Of a stretch of DNA of 5,326 nucleotides, positions 1 through 4,659 are shown one piece after another. Numbering within the stretch: the first letter of the stretch is position 1; each line of letters starts with the position of its first letter. Source of the stretch: JBEKEX01 sp050013615. Its GTDB lineage: Bacteria > Chloroflexota > Anaerolineae > Anaerolineales > Anaerolineaceae. A program made the translations under genes and the position numbers. The notes beneath the pieces were generated by a model. It did not search any database. It saw only the letters and a list, made by a program, of their open reading frames with translations, and was not told the origin of the DNA. Where the stretch lies: NCBI GenBank assembly GCA_050013615.1, contig JBEKEX010000183.1:1-5326 (forward strand), read 5' to 3'.

Positions 1-390
1 GCCAGGGATATTGACCCATAGATCGCGTGGGAAGGATACAACGCTCACAAACCCAGAATCGGGGTTCAGGGAGATCAAGAGCATCACGTCCGTGCGTGCT
101 CCCCCTGCATAGGCCCGCCAGTCTGAGCCGAGCAGCAGGATATTCATCTGATTCTTGGAGGTCGGCAGGCCGGTAGGTTGAATCGATGTGGGCGTGACAG
201 TGGGCGTGTTTTGCACTGTTGGGACCACGGGCTGGAAGGGCGTCCGGCTGGGAGCAAGATTGGAATTAGGGGTTAATAATGCGTTTGCCAGCGGGGCAGG
301 CGTGGCTGTGGGCTGCTGTGAGAGAAGTGGAAATTGGCAGGCAACCAATAAAACAGCTATTCCAGTGAGGACAAAAAATTTACGGTGCAT
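1..390 (-). CDS. LytR-CpsA-Psr (LCP) family lipoprotein, N-terminal part (C-terminus beyond window)
   Basis: The frame is open from the ATG at 390 to the window edge, giving 130 residues. Residues 1-18 form a short lipoprotein signal: basic MHRK, a hydrophobic core, then a lipobox LVAC with Cys18. Residues 24-78 are a Thr/Pro-rich linker. The LCP domain starts near residue 82 with NILLLGSDWR, then GGARTDVMLLISLNP (98-110) and VSFPRDLWVNIPG (118-130). Arg99 and Asp101, and Arg122-Asp123, match the conserved Arg/Asp positions of the family. LCP enzymes act outside the membrane and transfer lipid-linked glycopolymers to peptidoglycan or other envelope acceptors. An AGAAGGACT Shine-Dalgarno-like stretch (401-409) lies about 10 bases before the ATG. 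The gene follows the kinase on the same strand after 75 bases, so co-transcription is possible, although a promoter candidate lies in the gap. The catalytic C-terminal part is not visible. Family call is secure; substrate is unknown. Confidence 0.9.
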   Translation of the reverse strand, partial: MHRKFFVLTGIAVLLVACQFPLLSQQPTATPAPLANALLTPNSNLAPSRTPFQPVVPTVQNTPTVTPTSIQPTGLPTSKNQMNILLLGSDWRAYAGGARTDVMLLISLNPDSGFVSVVSFPRDLWVNIPG

Positions 391-413
391 AGTGGTATCC
401 AGTCCTTCTAGTT

Positions 414-442
414 ATTTTACTCTTAAGTTATCGTAAAGTCAG
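414..442 (-). promoter_or_regulatory. Possible sigma70-type promoter for the LCP gene
   Basis: Reading the minus strand, CTGACT (437-442) and TAAAAT (414-419) are separated by 17 bases, which fits a -35/-10 pair with two mismatches in the -35 and one in the -10. The predicted start, near 407, would fall inside the Shine-Dalgarno-like stretch and leave a leader of only about 17 bases, which weakens the call. The alternative is read-through from the kinase gene; no terminator is evident in the 75-base gap. Confidence 0.3.
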
Positions 443-465
443 CCTTTTGTTGACCGGAAGAATTC

Positions 466-2793
466 TCAGTTCCTTGTTTGGGTGAAGGGAAGAACAACAT
501 TGAAAGCGGTGGATTTTCCAATTTCACTCTCTACCCAGATGCGTCCACCATGCGCTTCGACCAGGGTTTGCACGAGGGATAGACCCGCACCTGAATCTCC
601 AACTCCGGGGATGATGGGGTGTTTGGCGCGGTAACTCAGATCGAATACAAAGGGAATTTCTTCAGGCGTGATGCCACTGCCGGTATCGATGATCTGGAAG
701 AGCAGGCAAGGGCCTTGGAAGCCATATTTTTCGACCTCTTCTACCTGTGTATGCAATACGACTGTGCCTTCAAACGGAGTGACGTCCACGGCGTTCCTCA
801 ACAGCGTAAGAAGGATTTGCAGTAACGCATCGCGATCGGCGATTAACTGCGGAATGTTCTCAGGCAATTCGATGCCAAGGGTGATGTTCTTCTCTCGTAG
901 CAGGCTGCCGATTTCGGAGATTGCCTGGTCGATGACGGCGCCTACGTCCACATTCTGAGACGTAAGCGTAAATGGGGTGGAATGGGCGTCGGCAAGCTGG
1001 GTCAAATCATGGGTCAATTCCAGCATTTTATCTGCGGATGTTTTAGCGTGTTTCAGATAATCGAGCTGTTGGGCGTCGGTGGAACCGGCCAGCCGATTTA
1101 AGTGGCGCTTCGTTTCGCTTGAAAGAGCCTGCAAGGGTAATCGGAGCTCTTGGATGAGAGATGTGATTGCGGCGCGCTCTTCGTCGCGAGGTCTATTGGC
1201 CTGTTCGACGTTGCTTTGCAGTGTGGTGATGCGCATGTTGGCTTCGGCTAATTGATTTTGCAGCCTGGCGACTTCTTCCAGTGTGAGTCGCAATTCATTT
1301 TCGACGTGGCCGGACATCTTGCCAGGGTTGTTGTCATCAACGGCGTTCATTTCGCCGGTTTCCATTTTTTGCAGTTGCAGGTTGAGAGTGTCTCTTTCCC
1401 GTTGAAGATTGGCATTGGATTTTGCCAATCGCTCGTTTTCGTTTCTCAAGTTGGCCAGAGCGGAACGATGTTCATTTTCAATTTGCTGAATCTGCTGCTG
1501 GGCAACTTCGAGATCCGGGTCCCACCCGTTGCTGTCCTTGAAAGTCGCCGGGGTGAGCAGAACTGGTGCAATGCCATCTGCAAGAGAGCACAGATAAGTC
1601 GAATCTTCCTGGTCGAAAATTCTCTTCGAGTAAGGAGAGAGCAGAACGATGCCGCCCCAGACCTCTCTTTCCAGGTGGATGGGGGCAAAAAGCAGACTTC
1701 CGGTCTCCTTCAACCCCACCGCTTCATTGATGGTGGCTAAATCCTTGAAGGTATCGGTCTCCGGGGTGATGACCTTGGAGCTTATCTGTTGGAGTGCATC
1801 AGCAATGACCGGAAGGGAGTTGATCTCCAACGTGGTACCCGGGAATTCCTCTTCGCGGATCAGGTCGAACCCGTATTGAATCGAAAGCTCGTTCAGGCCA
1901 TTGGGCGCCGTGATCAGGAAGCAATAGTCGGCAAGCATACTCTGGGCTACCGCTTTGACGAAAGATGCATTCATCGTTTCGGGTGACTTGTTGACTGCCA
2001 GTTGCATCCAGGCAGAGGTGGTTTTTAAATCTGCACTGTAGCGCCGTTTTTCCTGAACGATGGAGGTAACCGGTTCCATGCTAACTGCGACCGGCTCGGC
2101 GGCGGGAGGAAAGGATGTGGCAAGCCGGATGGCCAGCAAGGGCAAAAATGGGTACGTGCATACTTGGGCAAAGTATACGATGCCCGCATAATCGCCCGCA
2201 TTTTGGTCAAGAAAAAAGTGGGCGATCAGCCCAGCCAAATTGATCAACAGAAATGCCCCGCCGAGTTCCCACCCTTCCGGCCGTTTCCAAACCAATACCA
2301 GCAAGCCCTCGATGCCAACCAGCCCGGCAAAGGCCATCCAGGCGAGATCTTCCCATGAGAAATTGAAAGAACCACTCTGTACCTGGACGATCCAGATGGT
2401 GCAGGTGACGAAGAAGATCAAAACGGCGATGCCGTTGATCGCGGCAGTTAAGATGTCGAAACGGCGTTCGGATCGGGAAAGCATCCACAACCAAATGACC
2501 CAGGCCAGGCTGATGGTGCTGATGGCACGTTCCAGCGGAGGCAGTAGTTTGTGGGAATTCAGATGGTCCAGCCAGCCCAATCCGCAAGCGATCAAGAGAA
2601 AAATTTGACCTAGAAAAAGGACGGAGAAGCCCAACGTAGCTCGGCGTATTGTCCCCTTTTGCTCTTCCCGCGGCTTGGCACTAAAAACTATTAGCAAAGA
2701 AGCAAACATCCCCACAGCCAGCACAATGTGAAAGACCAGATCACCGGGTGGTGTGGTAAAAATCATTAAAAGTTGTGACAAGACATTATCCAT
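466..2793 (-). CDS. Membrane sensor histidine-kinase-like protein: 7TM, GAF, coiled coil, DHp with H-to-Q, HATPase_c
   Basis: This 775-residue protein has about seven hydrophobic helices in its first 225 residues (roughly 18-38, 52-73, 89-105, 113-136, 150-169, 177-194, 203-225). A GAF-like domain follows at about 262-415, then a Gln/Glu/Asn-rich coiled coil at about 425-540 and a DHp-like helical pair at about 541-605. The ATP-binding domain spans about 615-770, with Asn667 in the N-box, DTGSGI (703-708) as the G1 box and GDSGAGLSL (732-740) as the G2 box. Where the H-box normally reads SHELRTPL, this protein has IQELRLPL, so the phosphoacceptor position is Gln548. The fold and nucleotide site look intact, but conventional autophosphorylation should fail. 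It could be a pseudokinase, an allosteric partner of another kinase, or use another residue. There is no response regulator in the window. The ATG at 2793 is the first in frame, lacks a good Shine-Dalgarno, and lies about 17 bases from the predicted transcript start. Confidence 0.9.
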   Translation of the reverse strand: MDNVLSQLLMIFTTPPGDLVFHIVLAVGMFASLLIVFSAKPREEQKGTIRRATLGFSVLFLGQIFLLIACGLGWLDHLNSHKLLPPLERAISTISLAWVIWLWMLSRSERRFDILTAAINGIAVLIFFVTCTIWIVQVQSGSFNFSWEDLAWMAFAGLVGIEGLLVLVWKRPEGWELGGAFLLINLAGLIAHFFLDQNAGDYAGIVYFAQVCTYPFLPLLAIRLATSFPPAAEPVAVSMEPVTSIVQEKRRYSADLKTTSAWMQLAVNKSPETMNASFVKAVAQSMLADYCFLITAPNGLNELSIQYGFDLIREEEFPGTTLEINSLPVIADALQQISSKVITPETDTFKDLATINEAVGLKETGSLLFAPIHLEREVWGGIVLLSPYSKRIFDQEDSTYLCSLADGIAPVLLTPATFKDSNGWDPDLEVAQQQIQQIENEHRSALANLRNENERLAKSNANLQRERDTLNLQLQKMETGEMNAVDDNNPGKMSGHVENELRLTLEEVARLQNQLAEANMRITTLQSNVEQANRPRDEERAAITSLIQELRLPLQALSSETKRHLNRLAGSTDAQQLDYLKHAKTSADKMLELTHDLTQLADAHSTPFTLTSQNVDVGAVIDQAISEIGSLLREKNITLGIELPENIPQLIADRDALLQILLTLLRNAVDVTPFEGTVVLHTQVEEVEKYGFQGPCLLFQIIDTGSGITPEEIPFVFDLSYRAKHPIIPGVGDSGAGLSLVQTLVEAHGGRIWVESEIGKSTAFNVVLPFTQTRN

Positions 2794-2816
2794 GTCCCAA
2801 ATTTCTACATCGGAAG

Positions 2817-2846
2817 ATTATAGCACCGTTGCAAGTAGTGCACCAA
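2817..2846 (-). promoter_or_regulatory. Extended -10 promoter of the kinase-like gene
   Basis: On the minus strand TGCTATAAT (2817-2825) is a perfect extended -10 element (TGN plus TATAAT). A weak -35, TTGGTG (2841-2846), lies 18 bases upstream. Transcription should start near 2810, about 17 bases before the kinase ATG at 2793. It diverges from the tRNA promoter, and the A-rich segment 2845-2879 lies between the two. Confidence 0.65.
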
Positions 2847-2879
2847 AAGTCGAAAAATCGATAAAAAATGGTGAAAAAA
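2845..2879. promoter_or_regulatory. Phased A-tracts (probable curved DNA / UP-like region)
   Basis: Four A-runs of 4, 5, 6 and 6 bases lie at 2845-2848, 2853-2857, 2863-2868 and 2874-2879. Their centres are about 8.5, 10.5 and 11 bases apart, close to one helical turn. Such phasing is known to bend DNA. The runs end ten bases before the tRNA -35 box, where stable-RNA promoters often carry A/T-rich UP elements bound by the RNA polymerase alpha subunit. Function is inferred. Confidence 0.5.
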
Positions 2880-2888
2880 CGCCAAAGG

Positions 2889-2916
2889 TTGACAAATCCT
2901 TGTTTTTTGATAGAAT
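2889..2916 (+). promoter_or_regulatory. Sigma70-type promoter of tRNA-Leu
   Basis: A perfect TTGACA -35 box (2889-2894) and TAGAAT -10 box (2911-2916; one mismatch from TATAAT) are separated by 16 bases. The predicted start is near 2923, about 11 bases before the mature tRNA 5' end at 2934. A-tracts lie directly upstream. Confidence 0.8.
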
Positions 2917-2933
2917 ACCTTTCGTCTTGAGAT

Positions 2934-3018
2934 GCCGAAGTGGCGGAACTTGGCAGACGCGCTACGTTCAGGGCGTAGTGGGCTAACGCTCATGTGGGTT
3001 CAAATCCCACCTTCGGCA
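2934..3018 (+). tRNA. trnL(cag): tRNA-Leu, anticodon CAG
   Basis: An 85-base class II cloverleaf folds by eye. The acceptor stem is GCCGAAG (2934-2940) with CTTCGGC (3011-3017), and the discriminator base is A3018. The D-stem is GCG/CGC, and the D-loop contains the conserved GG. The anticodon stem is CTACG (2962-2966) with CGTAG (2974-2978), and the loop TTCAGGG places the anticodon CAG at 2969-2971. A long variable arm, TGGGC/GCTCA with loop TAAC, marks it as Leu rather than a class I tRNA. The T-stem is GTGGG/CCCAC with loop TTCAAAT. The 3' CCA is not encoded (the genome reads A then CAC), so it must be added by a nucleotidyltransferase. It reads CUG codons. Confidence 0.97.
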
Positions 3019-3058
3019 CACGTCCCCGGCCAAGGGGACACGTCTCCGGTTTAGGAGG
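3019..3058 (+). repeat. Two tandem 20-base hairpin repeats in the tRNA trailer
   Basis: Unit 1 (3019-3038) and unit 2 (3039-3058) both begin CACGT and share 14 of 20 bases. Hairpin 1 pairs GTCCCC (3022-3027) with GGGGAC (3034-3039) around loop GGCCAA. Hairpin 2 pairs GTCTCC (3042-3047) with GGAGGC (3054-3059) around loop GGTTTA. One stem pair changes from C-G to T-A on both sides, and another from T-A to T-G, so pairing is kept despite base changes. They directly follow the tRNA and precede the terminator hairpin, which starts at the same 20-base spacing with another CAC (3059-3061). Confidence 0.75.
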
Positions 3059-3062
3059 CACA

Positions 3063-3090
3063 CCCCCGTAACAACGGGGGTTTTCTTTTC
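3063..3090 (+). terminator. Intrinsic terminator of the tRNA-Leu transcript
   Basis: A perfect 7-bp stem CCCCCGT (3063-3069) / ACGGGGG (3074-3080) closes an AACA loop and is followed by TTTTCTTTT (3081-3089). This is a textbook rho-independent terminator. It separates the tRNA unit from the DivIC-like gene, which therefore needs its own promoter. Confidence 0.92.
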
Positions 3091-3099
3091 CCTACCTGC

Positions 3100-3128
3100 T
3101 TGTCGGTGTTTAATTTTTGCGGTAATAT
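3100..3128 (+). promoter_or_regulatory. Promoter of the DivIC-like gene, predicting a leaderless mRNA
   Basis: TTGTCG (3100-3105) and TAATAT (3123-3128) are separated by 17 bases, a good -35/-10 pair with four of six matches in the -35. Only six bases separate the -10 from the ATG at 3135, so the expected transcription start coincides with the start codon. No Shine-Dalgarno sequence is visible upstream of that ATG, which agrees with leaderless initiation. Confidence 0.55.
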
Positions 3129-3134
3129 ACAAAT

Positions 3135-3512
3135 ATGAAATCGTTCCCGTTGAATAAGAAACGGCTCATCGCAGTAGTGGTTTTCGTCATCGCTTTCTTC
3201 CTGTTGATGGACTTGTTCGGACGTTTGACCGAACTTTCACGACTGGGAAATCAGCGGGACACCATGGTCACGGAAGTTTTCAACCTGACCAACACGCTGC
3301 AGTCCTTGAATACTCAAGTAGCTTATGCCACTTCGGCAGTGGCCGTCGAAGATTGGGCGCGGCAGGAAGGACACATGGTCAAATCAGGGGATGTCTTGAT
3401 CGTGCCCATCCAACCCGAAAGTGCCACTCCCATGACGTACTTGACCCCAGCGCCAACGGCTCAGCAGACGTCAAATTGGGGTATTTGGTGGGCTCTCTTT
3501 TTTGGAAAATAA
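3135..3512 (+). CDS. DivIC/FtsB-like septum formation initiator family protein
   Basis: This 125-residue protein has a short basic N-terminus (NKKR), one transmembrane helix at about 11-25, and a likely coiled coil at about 28-65. The segment VEDWARQEGHMVKSGDVLIVPI (71-92) resembles the conserved block after the coiled coil of FtsB/DivIC proteins, where the pattern is roughly (I/V)E..AR..G.V..GE. These small bitopic proteins link FtsL and FtsQ/DivIB in the divisome and help activate septal peptidoglycan synthesis. After a Pro/Thr-rich linker (93-112) the protein ends in NWGIWWALFFGK, a Trp-rich hydrophobic tail absent from the classical E. coli protein. The ATG lacks a Shine-Dalgarno and is probably used leaderlessly. 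The ACT gene follows after 35 bases on the same strand, without a terminator between them. Fold assignment is good; the division role is inferred from the family. Confidence 0.8.
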   Translation: MKSFPLNKKRLIAVVVFVIAFFLLMDLFGRLTELSRLGNQRDTMVTEVFNLTNTLQSLNTQVAYATSAVAVEDWARQEGHMVKSGDVLIVPIQPESATPMTYLTPAPTAQQTSNWGIWWALFFGK

Positions 3513-3532
3513 TTTGATCGGGAGTATCCTTT

Positions 3533-3540
3533 GAGGAGGG
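3533..3540 (+). promoter_or_regulatory. Strong Shine-Dalgarno of the ACT-domain gene
   Basis: GAGGAGGG lies seven bases before the ATG at 3548. It decides in favour of that start over the in-frame ATG at 3566. It contrasts with the preceding gene, which has no ribosome-binding site. Confidence 0.85.
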
Positions 3541-3547
3541 ACATTGC

Positions 3548-3952
3548 ATGGCAGGTGCAGGGACCATGTTGCTCGATTTAGCATTACTTTCTGACCACCT
3601 GGCCTTGTGCAGACTTCCGGCAGGAACAACAATGCCCGCATGGGCAGTATCAGGTGGATTGTTATCGGTGTCATGGACGCATGACGAGACTTCCATCGTA
3701 TGTTCGCAAGCGGCTGTTCCCTTGGAAGTTCAGGCAGATGCTGGGTGGCGCGCCTTCAAGGTGGCGGGCCCGCTCGACTTCAGTTTAACAGGGATCTTGC
3801 TGTCGATTGCACAGCCTTTGGCAGAAGCCGGGATCAGCATCTTCGCCGTTTCTACCTATGATACTGACTACGTCCTGGTGAAGGAAGCATCGCTTCCGGC
3901 AGCAATTGCTGCGCTCACGGCGTTTGGCCATCGAGTAAATAGTTCTAAATAG
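3548..3952 (+). CDS. ACT-domain protein of the COG3603 type (ACT_7 / CASTOR-like)
   Basis: This 134-residue cytoplasmic protein has no signal or membrane segment. The C-terminal half (about 66-128) carries the hallmark WRAFKVAGPLDF block, then SLTGILLSIAQPLAEAGISIF and STYDTDYVLVKE. This is the pattern of stand-alone tandem ACT proteins (COG3603) related to the CASTOR arginine sensors. The N-terminal half (about 8-60) fits the degenerate first ACT domain of that family, with hydrophobic strands and a central SVSWTHDETSIVC strand. ACT domains bind amino acids or similar small ligands at domain interfaces. There is no attached enzyme, so it is probably a sensor or regulatory subunit; ligand and partner are unknown. 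It is likely co-transcribed with the DivIC-like gene 35 bases upstream. Its transcript should end at the hairpin at 3994-4027. Confidence 0.85.
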   Translation: MAGAGTMLLDLALLSDHLALCRLPAGTTMPAWAVSGGLLSVSWTHDETSIVCSQAAVPLEVQADAGWRAFKVAGPLDFSLTGILLSIAQPLAEAGISIFAVSTYDTDYVLVKEASLPAAIAALTAFGHRVNSSK

Positions 3953-3993
3953 GATCTGCCAGGAATTGCGGCAAAACCTAAATTTGAGACTGT

Positions 3994-4027
3994 GAATTAC
4001 TGCACGGAGAAGTGCAGTAATTCTTTT
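3994..4027 (+). terminator. Intrinsic terminator of the ACT gene, embedded in the end of the convergent HAD gene
   Basis: A perfect 12-bp inverted repeat, GAATTACTGCAC (3994-4005) and GTGCAGTAATTC (4012-4023), closes a GGAGAA loop. On the plus strand TTTT follows (4024-4027), so the orientation suits the ACT transcript, whose stop is 41 bases upstream. The minus strand has no T-run directly after the stem. The repeat covers the last eight codons and the TAA of the HAD gene. Confidence 0.75.
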
Positions 4028-4659
4028 ACATCGTCCTCGGTCAGGTCGCTGAGACGATTGACCACCTTATCTGCATCTTTGAGTTTTTCAGGTGGGTACG
4101 ATGTAGCCACCGCCAGCACTTTCATGTGGGCTCGCCGGGCAGCAGTTATGCCATGGATCGAATCCTCGATCACCAGGCAACGATCCGGGGATGTTTTGAG
4201 TATGTCTGCCGCGTGGAGGAAGATATCGGGTTCAGGCTTGCTGACCATGCCGATGGGGGAAACAAGCGCATCGAAATAAGTTCGAAGGTTCAAGTAGTCG
4301 ATGACCACTTCGATATTTTCAATGGGTGCGGATGAGACGACAGCTTGTTTGAACCCCCCCTTCTTGAACCGTTCTAACATTTCGATCACGCCAGGAAAGA
4401 TGTGGATGTTCCCATCGACGAAATCCCTGAAAGTCTTCTCTTTTGCATCACTTATTTGATCCAGCCGCTCTTGAGAGGGGGTATAACCTAGAACCAATGG
4501 TAGAAAATCCTGGTTCTTCATCCCAAAGAATTGCTTGAATTCTTCATAAGTATAGGTTATGTTTTTTTCTGCCAGGAACTTGCTCCATGTCTTGTAATGA
4601 GCTTCCGCAGTATCAGCCAGGACGCCGTCCATGTCCCATAATATTGTCCATTGATTCAT
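3997..4659 (-). CDS. HAD-superfamily hydrolase, beta-phosphoglucomutase-like subfamily
   Basis: This is a full-length 220-residue HAD enzyme of the usual size for the subfamily. Motif I is DMDGVLADT (9-17), with nucleophile Asp9 and acid/base Asp11. An alpha-helical cap occupies about 18-85. Motif II is VVSSAP (Ser109/Ser110), motif III is SKPEPDIF (Lys141), and motif IV is VIEDSIHG (Glu165-Asp166, Mg2+ binding). All catalytic residues are present. Such enzymes dephosphorylate small phosphorylated metabolites or isomerise sugar phosphates; the DGV pattern and cap type favour beta-phosphoglucomutase or phosphatase-like members, but the substrate cannot be read from sequence. The ATG overlaps the stop of the upstream phosphatase gene as ATGA and has no clear Shine-Dalgarno, so translation is probably coupled. 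The 3' end overlaps a terminator hairpin used by the opposite strand. Confidence 0.9.
   Translation of the reverse strand: MNQWTILWDMDGVLADTAEAHYKTWSKFLAEKNITYTYEEFKQFFGMKNQDFLPLVLGYTPSQERLDQISDAKEKTFRDFVDGNIHIFPGVIEMLERFKKGGFKQAVVSSAPIENIEVVIDYLNLRTYFDALVSPIGMVSKPEPDIFLHAADILKTSPDRCLVIEDSIHGITAARRAHMKVLAVATSYPPEKLKDADKVVNRLSDLTEDDVKELLHFSVQ

Noticed and set aside
188..436. Plus-strand ORF of 82 codons at the left edge
   Set aside because: It is antisense to the LCP lipoprotein gene, which has a lipobox and clear LCP motifs; the ORF itself shows only low-complexity Gly/Val sequence.
1252..1740. Plus-strand ORF of 162 codons inside the kinase gene
   Set aside because: It is the antisense shadow of the coiled coil and GAF region; no domain pattern and no ribosome-binding site.
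2207..2587. Minus-strand ORF of 126 codons overlapping the kinase membrane region
   Set aside because: It is an alternate frame of the transmembrane-coding segment, with Arg/His/Pro-rich sequence typical of an out-of-frame translation.
466..2793. Frameshift or pseudogene explanation for the kinase lacking its histidine
   Set aside because: The reading frame is uninterrupted over 775 codons with intact ATP-binding motifs, so the H-to-Q change looks like a substitution in a maintained gene.
2805..2993. Minus-strand ORF of 62 codons upstream of the kinase
   Set aside because: It runs antisense through the tRNA and across both divergent promoters, so it is not a credible gene.
3019..3080. Short CRISPR-like array
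   Set aside because: The repeats are directly abutting, only two clear copies exist, there are no spacers and no cas gene is present.
3379..3696. Minus-strand ORFs across the DivIC-ACT junction
   Set aside because: They are antisense to two genes supported by family motifs and, for the ACT gene, a strong Shine-Dalgarno.
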